Below are positions 1 to 7,066 of a stretch of DNA of 16,914 nt, one piece after another. The translations under genes were made by a program, and so were the position numbers. Every line of letters starts with the position of its first letter. Position 1 is the first letter of the stretch. The notes beneath the pieces were generated by a model. That model was not told the origin of the DNA, did not search any database, and saw only the letters and a list, made by a program, of their open reading frames with translations. This DNA is from Heteroruminococcus sp964370005 (GTDB lineage: Bacteria; Bacillota; Clostridia; Oscillospirales; Ruminococcaceae), in assembly GCA_964370005.1 (NCBI GenBank), contig CAYJGR010000052.1, forward strand, positions 1-16,914, given 5' to 3'.

Positions 1-1219
1 AAAGCTCCTTTTTTAGTTTTGATACAGCATCGGTGACGGTCGTGTCGTTTGTGAGTGTGATGTCGGCACGCCGTTTGTATATGGGCATACGTGCTGTGTA
101 AAGTTTGTTTATCGCATCTCTATCACTCGAAAGGGGACGGCCGGCAGTGGGGAGTAGGTCTATATCTCGGGTGATATGCACTATCTTACCATTCATCTTT
201 AAGCGTTTGTAATTTTCATCGAAAAGTATTGCGCCCCCGCCGGTGGCTATCACCACATGATTTTTAGCCGACAACTCGGCGATTATTTCCCTTTCAAATC
301 TCCGAAATGTTTCCTCGCCATCACGGGCGAATATCTCGGGGATGCTCATACCGACTTTTTTTTCAATCTCGCTGTCGGCATCAAAAAACTCAAGCCCCAG
401 CTCCCGGGAAAGTATCCGGCCAATTGAGGACTTACCACACCCGGGCATACCGATAAGTACAATATTTTGCATATCGCTTTCCAAGGTGGCGATGGTGTTC
501 CCCATGACGCTGTCGGCTATTTGTCGGTCAAAAAACAGTTCCTCGGCCAGTTTTGCCTGTGCCACCAACATTATGAGTCCGCCCGCATGTGGTATAGCCA
601 GCTCTTTTGCCTGCAAAAGCAGGCGTGTGCAGGTGGGATTATAGACCACATCCAAAACACCGAGAAGTTTGGGGAAGTGGGATAAATCGCAGGGCTGCCC
701 CTCGGTATCGGGATGCATCCCAAGCGGAGTGGTATTTACAATAATATCGGCGTCATAGTGCTTTGGGAGGTCGTCATATTTTATTTCTCCACTGCGAGAT
801 ATGACAACAGGATGACCGCCCCTGTCCTGAACGGCGGTGCGGGCAGTGAGACTTGTCCCGCCCGAGCCGAATATTACGACTTTTTTATCCTTAAAATCAA
901 GCCCGATGCTGTCGGCCATGCATAAGAAACCGTAGTAATCGGTGTTATCGCCAAACAAACTGCCATCTGCACGGCGCACAAGGGTGTTTACACTGCCTAT
1001 ACGTTTTGCGCTATCGGATAGCTCATCACAAAGCGGCATGACCTCCCTTTTATACGGGATGGTGACATTCAGGCCGTTATAGCTATCGCCGGTGATAAAA
1101 CTTGCAAGCTCTGTTTCGTCAAGGGCAAAAAGACCGTAATCATTATTACCCAATAGGTTATGAATAGGGACAGACCAGCTGTGCCCAAGAGTTTTACCCA
1201 CAAGGCCATATCGTGCCAT
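1..1219 (-). CDS. aroE-aroK: Bifunctional shikimate dehydrogenase-shikimate kinase fusion (partial, C-terminus cut by window edge)
   Basis: I translated 406 uninterrupted codons from the ATG at 1219 to the window edge. Residues 1-245 are shikimate dehydrogenase (3-dehydroshikimate to shikimate, NADPH). They show the substrate serines S14 and S16 in GHSWSVPIHN, catalytic K57 in NVTIPYK, N78, D94 in NTDYYGF, a nucleotide loop GSGGTSLTA (118-126), NTTPLGM and a C-terminal GGLIMLVAQA. Residues 252-406 are shikimate kinase (shikimate to shikimate 3-phosphate, ATP): Walker A GMPGCGKSS (257-265), DADSE (280-284), FRRFE, GGGA (327-330) and GRPL in the lid. The kinase part is about 155 residues, so only a few residues are probably missing. 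There is no stop or restart between the domains, so this is a real fusion of enzymes usually encoded separately. It starts 4 bases after pheA, with its GAGGTG SD inside the last pheA codons, which suggests coupled translation. The dehydrogenase motif has V-P where the usual order is P-x. Confidence 0.93.
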   Translation of the reverse strand, partial: MARYGLVGKTLGHSWSVPIHNLLGNNDYGLFALDETELASFITGDSYNGLNVTIPYKREVMPLCDELSDSAKRIGSVNTLVRRADGSLFGDNTDYYGFLCMADSIGLDFKDKKVVIFGSGGTSLTARTAVQDRGGHPVVISRSGEIKYDDLPKHYDADIIVNTTPLGMHPDTEGQPCDLSHFPKLLGVLDVVYNPTCTRLLLQAKELAIPHAGGLIMLVAQAKLAEELFFDRQIADSVMGNTIATLESDMQNIVLIGMPGCGKSSIGRILSRELGLEFFDADSEIEKKVGMSIPEIFARDGEETFRRFEREIIAELSAKNHVVIATGGGAILFDENYKRLKMNGKIVHITRDIDLLPTAGRPLSSDRDAINKLYTARMPIYKRRADITLTNDTTVTDAVSKLKKEL

Positions 1220-1223
1220 ACAC

Positions 1224-2363
1224 TCACACCTCGTCATAATTGCCCAGGAATATGAACTGGTCACAGGACTGCTCAAGCGAGCCGAGCAGTGAGATAACAT
1301 CGGGGTCGGCCACCGAGGCCTCCACATCGAAGTAGAACATAAATTCAAAGTCGGATCCCGGCATGGGACGGCTTTGGAGTTTGGTAAGATTAAGCCCCAG
1401 CGAGGCAAAGTGAGCTACAGCACGATAAAGCGAGCCCGGGTTGTGAGAAAGCGAAAGCATGAGGCTGATGTTTTTGGAGCCGGGGTATATCTCCATCTCT
1501 TTTGAAATGCAAATAAAGCGGGTGTAATTGTTGGGGCTGTTTTGGATATCCTTCTTTACACACTGCAGTGAGTACAATGATGCACAACGCCCCGAGGATA
1601 TGGCGGCGATATCCTTTCTGCCCGACTCGGATACTATCTTGGCGGCGACGGCGGTGTTTTCGCAGGGTGTGATTTTTACGCCTTTGAGAGAGTCCAAAAA
1701 CTCACTGCATTGGCCTATAGCTTGCTCATGGGAGAGTATTTCTTTTATATCGCCAAGTTTGACCCCGGGATTTGCAAGTAGCTCATGATCTACCCTTAGT
1801 TTTATAGAGCGGGCTATGTGGAAACTATGGCGTTTCATCAAATCATACACGTCGGTCACCGAGCCGTAGGAACTGTTTTCTATGGGAAGTATGCCGTAGC
1901 GACACATACCACTGTCAACGGCACGGAATACCCCCTCAAAGGAGCTCATGTACATGAGGGAGGGCAGGGAGAATAGGGCATCACAGGCCTGCTGGGAATA
2001 CGAGCCCTCAACACCTTGGCAGGCCACCACTGCTTGTTTTGGGAATAGATCGGGGGTGTTTTTCAGGGCTGAGGTTATACCTGCCACAAGGTCGTTCTCA
2101 CCTGCGATTTTTGAGTGCTGATAACTGCGAGAGAGATCAAACAATGTGTTGTATAGCACCTTTGTATAGATAGCAAGCTCATCACCGCCGAGGCTTGTCA
2201 TGCGCTCAATAACTTCACGCTCACGGTCACGGTTGAGCACAGGCAAATTGTTATCAGCCTTAAACTTGGCTACCTCACCTGCTATATCCATCCTTTGGGC
2301 AAACAGATTTACAAGTTTGTCGTCGATTTGATTGATTTGATCCCTCATGTTTTCAAGATTCAT
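1224..2363 (-). CDS. pheA: Bifunctional chorismate mutase / prephenate dehydratase (P-protein)
   Basis: Cytosolic enzyme converting chorismate to prephenate and then to phenylpyruvate, the committed branch to phenylalanine. Residues 1-85 form an AroQ-type helical chorismate mutase with R7, R24, K35, D46, R49 and E50 at the expected catalytic positions. Residues about 105-285 are prephenate dehydratase, with GVEGSYSQQA, GILPIENSSYGSVTDVYDL, LSHEQAIGQC and the active-site TRF in NNYTRFICIS. Residues about 293-375 are the regulatory ACT domain that binds Phe in this family, with NPGSLYRAV and LQSRP. The usual ESRP motif reads QSRP here. The length of 379 aa fits the fused P-protein family. The ATG at 2363 has AGGAGT 8 bases upstream. 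The gene follows aroC by 27 bases and precedes the aroE-aroK fusion by 4. As the only dedicated amino-acid-branch gene seen in the operon, it fits the Phe-rich leader at the operon's head. Confidence 0.96.
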   Translation of the reverse strand: MNLENMRDQINQIDDKLVNLFAQRMDIAGEVAKFKADNNLPVLNRDREREVIERMTSLGGDELAIYTKVLYNTLFDLSRSYQHSKIAGENDLVAGITSALKNTPDLFPKQAVVACQGVEGSYSQQACDALFSLPSLMYMSSFEGVFRAVDSGMCRYGILPIENSSYGSVTDVYDLMKRHSFHIARSIKLRVDHELLANPGVKLGDIKEILSHEQAIGQCSEFLDSLKGVKITPCENTAVAAKIVSESGRKDIAAISSGRCASLYSLQCVKKDIQNSPNNYTRFICISKEMEIYPGSKNISLMLSLSHNPGSLYRAVAHFASLGLNLTKLQSRPMPGSDFEFMFYFDVEASVADPDVISLLGSLEQSCDQFIFLGNYDEV

Positions 2364-2390
2364 GTGTTTTGACTCCTATCAAAAATTATT

Positions 2391-3464
2391 TTATAGCATA
2401 ATATCAAGTATTGTGACGGCACAGGCTGCCTCCATGCAGGGCACTGCCCTTGTCACAACACAGGGGTCGTGACGGCCTTTGACCTCCAGTGTGGAGTTCT
2501 GCATGGTTTGCAGGTCAACCGATTGTTGCTCCATGGCAATGGAAGAAGTCGGCTTAAAGGCTGCCCGTACAATTATAGGCATTCCGCTTGTCAGTCCCCC
2601 AAGTATGCCACCATGGTTGTTTGTGGTGGTGAGCACACGGCCATCCTGTACATAGTAGGGGTCATTGTTCTCACTACCCCGTAGGCGAGCACTCTCAAAC
2701 CCCGCACCAAACTCAACACCTTTTACGGCAGGTATGGCAAATATAGCCGAGGCAAGGCGGTTCTCTACCCCATCAAACAGCGGTTCGCCAAGTCCTACAG
2801 GTAGCCCCAACACACAGCATTCAACGATACCCCCAACGCTGTCACCTTGTTCTTTTGCGGTGAGAATTGCACTTTGCATAGCTTGTCTCGCACGGTCATC
2901 TATGACGCAAAATTCTTTTTCTCGCAGAGCTTGCAAAAGCTCTGGTGTGGTGTTTACAGGGTCAAAGGGGGTATCATCTATGCCGGCCACTTGGGATATA
3001 TGCCCCCCGACACTCACCCCTTTTCTCTCCAAAATCTGCATGGCCACACCACCTGCAAAGCACAGTGGTGCCATAAGTCGAGCCGAGAAGTGCCCCCCAC
3101 CTCTGATGTCATTGTGCGAGCCGTGTTTTACGGCGGCGGGGTAGTCACTGTGGCCGGGGCGGGGCACACGCATCAGACCGTCGTAATCCTGTGAGCGTGT
3201 GTTTGTATTGTGAATGACTGCACACAGCGGTGCACCGCAAGTTTTTCCCTCCACAAACCCCGATAGTATATGCGGGGTGTCGCTCTCCTTGCGCGGGGTG
3301 GCAAGGGGGCTACCCCCGGGTGCACGACGTGCCATAAAGGCCAAAAGTTGATCCATGTCTATGCGCTCTCCGGCGGGTAGGCCGTCAATGACCACCCCTA
3401 TGCCCTCACTGTGGGACTGTCCAAATATGCTGATGTGTATGTTTTTACCAAAATTACTCGACAT
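2391..3464 (-). CDS. aroC: Chorismate synthase
   Basis: Catalyses the last common step, 5-enolpyruvylshikimate 3-phosphate to chorismate, using reduced FMN without net redox change. Family signatures are complete: the N-terminal GQSHSEGIGVVIDGLPAG, the central HSDYPAAVKHG and NDIRGGGHFSAR, SVGGIVECCVLGLPVGLGEP, and GSENND with TTNNHGGILGGLTSGMP toward the end. The product is 357 aa, normal for the family. I place the start at the ATG at 3464 (MSSNFGKN) because GGGAGGT (3472-3478) lies 7 bases upstream. The open frame extends 11 codons further, but that stretch has no good start and lies over the end of aroA. The gene overlaps the aroA coding end by 11 bases, consistent with coupled translation. 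Confidence 0.96.
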   Translation of the reverse strand: MSSNFGKNIHISIFGQSHSEGIGVVIDGLPAGERIDMDQLLAFMARRAPGGSPLATPRKESDTPHILSGFVEGKTCGAPLCAVIHNTNTRSQDYDGLMRVPRPGHSDYPAAVKHGSHNDIRGGGHFSARLMAPLCFAGGVAMQILERKGVSVGGHISQVAGIDDTPFDPVNTTPELLQALREKEFCVIDDRARQAMQSAILTAKEQGDSVGGIVECCVLGLPVGLGEPLFDGVENRLASAIFAIPAVKGVEFGAGFESARLRGSENNDPYYVQDGRVLTTTNNHGGILGGLTSGMPIIVRAAFKPTSSIAMEQQSVDLQTMQNSTLEVKGRHDPCVVTRAVPCMEAACAVTILDIML

Positions 3465-4710
3465 GTGCGCTACCTCCCAACATGTTAAAATGCTCAAAAA
3501 AATCGGGGTAGGACTTATTCACGGCCTCGGCCTCGGTTATAAGCACCTCATCATCACATATCGTAGAGGCGATGGCGGCCGCCATGACAATCCTGTGGTC
3601 GTCTAGAGACTGCACAGTTCCGCCACGCAGTCGCCCTGTGCCATTTATAACAATGCTATCCTCCTCGGCATGGGCGGTGCCGCCGAGGGCAGTTACGGTG
3701 TCCACCACCCCCGCCACACGGTCACACTCCTTCAGACGTAGGCGGGCTATGCCGGATATCACACTGCGCCCCTGTACACCGCAGGCCGCCACCGCCAATA
3801 TCGGCACAAGGTCGGGGATATTGCGGGCGTCTATATTTTGTGGCCTATTCATACCACCCGATATGACAAAGCTATCACCAAGATGATTTATCTGCGCCCC
3901 AAACTGTGTGAGAAGTTTGGCAATTTCACGATCACCCTGTATAGAAGTGGGGGAGAGTCCCCCGATGTTTATGGGTCCTCCCAGTGCTCCGGCTGTGAGC
4001 CAAAACGCACCGTTTGACCAGTCGCCATCAAATAGGAGATTATCGGGGGAAATGTATTTTTGCCCACCCGCTACCTTGTAGCCCTTTTCGGTCTCACTTA
4101 CCTTGACTCCAAAACGGGAGAGTGAATCTATGGTCATTTTCACATAGTCGTGTGATTGTAGCGGTGTGGTCAACACAATTTCGCTGTCACCACTGAGAAG
4201 TGGCAGGGCAAACAGCAGTCCACTGATGTACTGTGAGCTAACATCGCCGGCGAGTGAGAAGGTACCACCGCCCAGTCCACCACCAACTGTAAGGGGCAAC
4301 TTTTCGCCGATAACCTCTACTCCCACACCCCTTAACACCTCAATGATATGGGTCATGGGGCGCTCGGGCAGGCGACCACTGCCGATAAAAGTAACCCCCT
4401 CACACATCGCCGCCGCAACCGGTACAAGAAATCGCAAAGCCGAGGCACTTTGACGGCAATCAACCGTTATGTTTTTTGCCTTGTGTGATATGGGCGTTAC
4501 GGTGAGGGTCTGCTCCTTACGCAGTATGCCCGCACCCATCTGTTCAAGGGCGCACAATGTGGCCTCAATGTCATCAGAACTGCTCCACAGTGTAAAGTTG
4601 GTGGGGCGGTCGGCCAAAGCGGCACATATTAGCAGGCGATGGACGTCGGATTTTGATGGTATGGCCGCCACTTCACCCTGCAACGTGGCGGGTGTGATAC
4701 GAATATTCAT
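3454..4710 (-). CDS. aroA: 3-phosphoshikimate 1-carboxyvinyltransferase (EPSP synthase)
   Basis: Condenses shikimate 3-phosphate with phosphoenolpyruvate to give EPSP. Conserved residues include K20, S21 and R25 in IPSKSDVHR, RPM in the first half, the catalytic Asp in IPDLVPILAVAACG, E and R in RLKECDRVAG, DHR in SLDDHRIVMAAA, and K in VNKSYPDFFEHF. The protein has 418 aa from the ATG at 4710. That start is supported by AAAGGAG 6-12 bases upstream, which overlaps the aroB stop codon; the frame's 13 further upstream codons run into aroB. One oddity: the PEP-site loop reads DCRQSASALRF (84-94), placing Ala89 where E. coli has Gly96 and most Clostridial enzymes I know have Gly in a CGESGSTLRF-like motif. 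Ala at this site is known to reduce glyphosate binding in other EPSP synthases, so altered herbicide sensitivity is plausible. Confidence 0.95.
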   Translation of the reverse strand: MNIRITPATLQGEVAAIPSKSDVHRLLICAALADRPTNFTLWSSSDDIEATLCALEQMGAGILRKEQTLTVTPISHKAKNITVDCRQSASALRFLVPVAAAMCEGVTFIGSGRLPERPMTHIIEVLRGVGVEVIGEKLPLTVGGGLGGGTFSLAGDVSSQYISGLLFALPLLSGDSEIVLTTPLQSHDYVKMTIDSLSRFGVKVSETEKGYKVAGGQKYISPDNLLFDGDWSNGAFWLTAGALGGPINIGGLSPTSIQGDREIAKLLTQFGAQINHLGDSFVISGGMNRPQNIDARNIPDLVPILAVAACGVQGRSVISGIARLRLKECDRVAGVVDTVTALGGTAHAEEDSIVINGTGRLRGGTVQSLDDHRIVMAAAIASTICDDEVLITEAEAVNKSYPDFFEHFNMLGGSAHVE

Positions 4711-4720
4711 ACTAGCTCCT

Positions 4721-5773
4721 TTAGACAAGACCCGGCAGGATAAAGTCATATAGTTTTTCTACATCTGTCTTATAAATACCACACTGTCCGATATCTTGAG
4801 GTATAATGATGGAAATCTGTCCACCACTTCGCTTCTTATCGCTGAGTGCCACATCGACTATCTCATGTGCACTATATGCACAGCTTATGGGCAGATTGTG
4901 TTTTTGCAGTACCGCTATTATACGCTCGGCACAAGCTTCACTGCACATGCCGTGCCCGGTGGCCGCCCGTGCCATTATTGCCATGCCGATGGCGACGCAC
5001 TTCCCATGTGATATCTCAAAATGTGAAAGCTGTTCAATGGCATGGCCAAATGTGTGGCCGAGGTTGAGCTTCATGCGCTCACCCTTTTCTTTTTCGTCGG
5101 CTGTCACGATGTTGGCCTTGAAATGTACACACCGCTTTATTATTTCTCTCATATCGTAATCGGTGTTATCTTCAAACATCGAAAAAAGCTCCACATCCCC
5201 GATTATGCCCGATTTTATGGCCTCGGCTACGCCGTCGCTTATTATATCATCGCTAAGGGTGTCAAGGGTATTTGTGTCGCATATCACAAGTGAGGGCTGG
5301 TGGAATGCCCCCACAAGGTTTTTACCCATGGGCAGGTCTATGGCTGTCTTGCCCCCCACCGAGGAATCGACAGCGGCCAAAAGGGTGGTGGGCATCTGCA
5401 CAAAGCGTATGCCCCGCAAAAAACACGCCGCCGCAAAGCCGGCCATATCCCCGCAAACACCTCCACCAAGCGCCAACACAATGTCACTGCGCGTCAAACG
5501 ATTCTCGGCCAAAAAATCAAGGATAGCTCCAAAGGTTTTAAGGGTTTTATTCTCTTCACCATTTGGAAACACATGCTTTACCACCTCAAAACCACAGGAG
5601 GTTAGACTTTTTATGACAGTATCGCTGTAGAGCGGGTCAACGATATCATCGGTAACCACCGCCACGGTGCAGGGGGTGATATGCTGTGCCACAAGCTTCC
5701 CTGTGCGATGGAGAAGGTCGGGGGCAATGAGCACATCATAGGGACTACCCGTGTTTACAAAAACTTTTTCCAT
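4721..5773 (-). CDS. aroB: 3-dehydroquinate synthase
   Basis: Second shikimate-pathway step: DAHP to 3-dehydroquinate, an NAD- and zinc-dependent multistep reaction. Visible motifs in order are NGEENKTL, DIVLALGGGVCGDMAGFAA, the substrate and nucleotide stretch MPTTLLAAVDSSVGGKTAID with GKNLVGAFHQP, GVAEAIKSG (zinc Glu), KLNLGHTFGHAIE (zinc His) and the downstream SHGKCVAIGM (third zinc ligand). The length of 350 aa is normal. The ATG at 5773 has AGAGGTGA 7 bases upstream. The gene sits 31 bases after the DAHP synthase stop and 10 bases before aroA, in the same transcript. No damage is visible. Confidence 0.96.
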   Translation of the reverse strand: MEKVFVNTGSPYDVLIAPDLLHRTGKLVAQHITPCTVAVVTDDIVDPLYSDTVIKSLTSCGFEVVKHVFPNGEENKTLKTFGAILDFLAENRLTRSDIVLALGGGVCGDMAGFAAACFLRGIRFVQMPTTLLAAVDSSVGGKTAIDLPMGKNLVGAFHQPSLVICDTNTLDTLSDDIISDGVAEAIKSGIIGDVELFSMFEDNTDYDMREIIKRCVHFKANIVTADEKEKGERMKLNLGHTFGHAIEQLSHFEISHGKCVAIGMAIMARAATGHGMCSEACAERIIAVLQKHNLPISCAYSAHEIVDVALSDKKRSGGQISIIIPQDIGQCGIYKTDVEKLYDFILPGLV

Positions 5774-5804
5774 GGATTTATCACCTCTTTATGGGGTTAT
5801 CAGA

Positions 5805-6812
5805 TCAGTACTTATGGCTGAATGGGCGGATGGCATTTATCGCCTTTACCACCTCGGTAAAGGCCTCGGGGGTAAGCGATTGGGGGCCGTCACACAGGGC
5901 GTGGGCGGGGTCGTTGTGCACCTCAATCATGAGTGCATCGGTACCCACCGCCGTTGCGGCCAGTGAAAGTGGCATTACAAGCGAGGCGATGCCGGTGGCA
6001 TGGCTGGGGTCAATCACTATGGGCAGATGTGTCATCTTTTTAAGCATTGGTACGGCCGATATGTCCAGTGTGTTGCGGGTGGCTGTCTCAAATGTGCGTA
6101 TGCCGCGCTCACACAATATGACATTGTTGTTGCCCCCTGCCATGACATATTCCACACTCATAAGCAGTTCTTCGAGGGTATTGGCAAGACCGCGTTTTAT
6201 GAGTACCGGCTTATCACTGCGGGAAAGTTCTTTTAACAGCTCGAAGTTTTGCATATTGCGGGCACCGACCTGTATAAGATCGACCTCGGCGAATAAATCG
6301 AGTTGTGAGAGGTCCATGATCTCGGTCACGACCGGCAGTCCTGTGGCTTTTTTTGCCTCTAAAAGCAGTTTTATACCGTCGTCTCGCAGTCCTTGGAAGG
6401 CGTAGGGGGAGGTGCGAGGTTTAAATGCCCCGCCACGCAGGATGGTGGCACCGGCCTTTTTGACGCTCTCGGCCACCGAGCAGATTTGATCGGGGGTTTC
6501 TATGGAGCAGGGGCCTGCGATTATTTGAAAATTGCCTTTGCCTATGGGCACTCCACCGACATTCACGGCCACATCATCGGGGTGGAATTTGCGGTTAGCG
6601 TTCTTAAAGGGCTCTTGTATACGCTTTACGTCCTCGACTATGTCCAGCGCCTTTACAAGGTCGATATCGATAACCGAGGTGTCGCCGATGAGGCCGAGTA
6701 TTGTTTGGCGTAGGCCATGGGTCTCATGAATTTGTACATTTTGTCCTTCAAGCCAAGTGACAAGATTTTGAAGTTGTGCGCTGTCGGGATTTTGTTTTAG
6801 TATTACAACCAT
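5805..6812 (-). CDS. aroF: 3-deoxy-7-phosphoheptulonate (DAHP) synthase, type I-beta with N-terminal regulatory domain
   Basis: First step of the pathway, phosphoenolpyruvate plus erythrose 4-phosphate to DAHP. The first ~70 residues form the ferredoxin-like N-terminal domain of Thermotoga-type enzymes, which mediates feedback inhibition by Tyr or Phe in that family. The barrel follows with the metal-binding GPCSIE (C102), RGGAFKPRTSPYAFQG, QVGARNMQNFELL, VLIKRG, CERGIRTFE and DPSHATG (metal His). C-terminal IEVHNDP and ALCDGPQSL supply further ligands. The start is the ATG at 6812, giving 335 aa, because GGAGGAG (6822-6828) lies 9 bases upstream. An upstream in-frame TTG would overlap that SD and is rejected. 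This is the first structural gene after the Phe-rich leader and its terminator, so it is probably controlled both by attenuation and by allostery. The gene name follows a common Firmicutes usage; species naming (aroA, aroF, aroG) varies. Confidence 0.95.
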   Translation of the reverse strand: MVVILKQNPDSAQLQNLVTWLEGQNVQIHETHGLRQTILGLIGDTSVIDIDLVKALDIVEDVKRIQEPFKNANRKFHPDDVAVNVGGVPIGKGNFQIIAGPCSIETPDQICSVAESVKKAGATILRGGAFKPRTSPYAFQGLRDDGIKLLLEAKKATGLPVVTEIMDLSQLDLFAEVDLIQVGARNMQNFELLKELSRSDKPVLIKRGLANTLEELLMSVEYVMAGGNNNVILCERGIRTFETATRNTLDISAVPMLKKMTHLPIVIDPSHATGIASLVMPLSLAATAVGTDALMIEVHNDPAHALCDGPQSLTPEAFTEVVKAINAIRPFSHKY

Positions 6813-6831
6813 TTGTTTTCTCTCCTCCAAT

Positions 6832-6863
6832 AAAAAACGCCCTGCAGTATTTCACTGCAGGGC
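6832..6863 (-). terminator. Intrinsic terminator (attenuator) upstream of aroF
   Basis: On the minus strand a perfect 10-bp stem, GCCCTGCAGT (6854-6863) and ACTGCAGGGC (6839-6848), closes a 5-base loop. After one G come six Ts (6832-6837). It sits 3 bases before the aroF SD region and after the leader-peptide stop, so it can only act as a conditional terminator for the aro operon. Its 5' half overlaps the antiterminator segment. Confidence 0.93.
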
Positions 6864-6905
6864 TGATTTGCGAATTTGGTACTACGGTTTTACACTCGCC
6901 TTTAA

Positions 6906-7007
6906 TCAGTCGTTCACTGCATTTTGTGAAATACAAATAGCCTTATTACCTGTAAAGTAAAAAAAGCTAAAGTTAAAGTATTCAAATGCAAATGTGAACT
7001 TGTTCAT
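6906..7007 (-). CDS. Phe-rich leader peptide of the aro operon (33 aa)
   Basis: Short reading frame starting at the ATG at 7007 with GGAG 8 bases upstream and stopping with TGA at 6906-6908. Residues 4-18 read FTFAFEYFNFSFFYF: 8 Phe (7 TTT and 1 TTC) and 2 Tyr in 15 residues. The remaining residues, GNKAICISQNAVND, look unremarkable, but their codons make up antiterminator segment 2. The composition and position are those of a control peptide such as PheL of enterobacteria, where translation speed through Phe codons decides termination. The peptide itself probably has no function. It lies about 24 bases after the predicted transcription start and 40-odd bases before the terminator stem. The frame stays open upstream to about 7109, but that part covers the promoter and has no SD, so I use only the last 33 codons. 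Confidence 0.9.
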   Translation of the reverse strand: MNKFTFAFEYFNFSFFYFTGNKAICISQNAVND

Positions 7008-7037
7008 AAGGGTGTCTCCAATTCCGTAACGTGACAT

Positions 7038-7066
7038 ATAATACCACATAATTCTCATGTTGTAAA
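7038..7066 (-). promoter_or_regulatory. Sigma-A-type promoter of the aro operon
   Basis: On the minus strand the -35 box is TTTACA (7061-7066) and the -10 box TATTAT (7038-7043), separated by exactly 17 bases. Transcription would start near 7031, about 24 bases before the leader-peptide ATG. No operator-like palindrome stands out next to it. Confidence 0.85.

Larger units (their letters stand above)
6813..7031 (-). promoter_or_regulatory. Phenylalanine-type transcription attenuator leader of the aro operon
   Basis: Transcribed leader between the predicted start (~7031) and the aroF ATG. Four segments can pair in competing ways. Segment 1 (6984-6998, TTCACATTTGCATTT) lies in leader codons 4-8 and can pair with AAATGCA+GTGAA in segment 2 (6913-6934). 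Segment 2 also contains GTATTTCAC and TGCAG, which pair with segment 3 (6847-6860, CTGCA+GTGAAATAC): 14 base pairs with one AAAA bulge, giving an antiterminator. Segment 3 is part of the terminator stem with segment 4. A local hairpin (CTGATT at 6904-6909 with AATCAG at 6863-6868, plus inner GCGAG/TTCGC) can sit between segments 2 and 3 and bring them together. The model is classic: a ribosome stalled at Phe codons covers segment 1 and frees segment 2 to antiterminate; with ample charged tRNA-Phe the ribosome reaches the stop and the terminator forms. Pairing is seen in sequence; function is inferred. Confidence 0.85.

Noticed and set aside
6840..6900. T-box riboswitch in the aro leader, suggested by ACCGTAGTACC before the terminator
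   Set aside because: It lacks the GGGTGGTACCGCG-type T-box core and a specifier stem, and the Phe-rich frame with competing pairings explains the region better.
6748..6936. 62-residue frame overlapping the leader and the aroF start
   Set aside because: It crosses the terminator stem and the aroF SD, has no SD of its own, and its residues match nothing recognisable.
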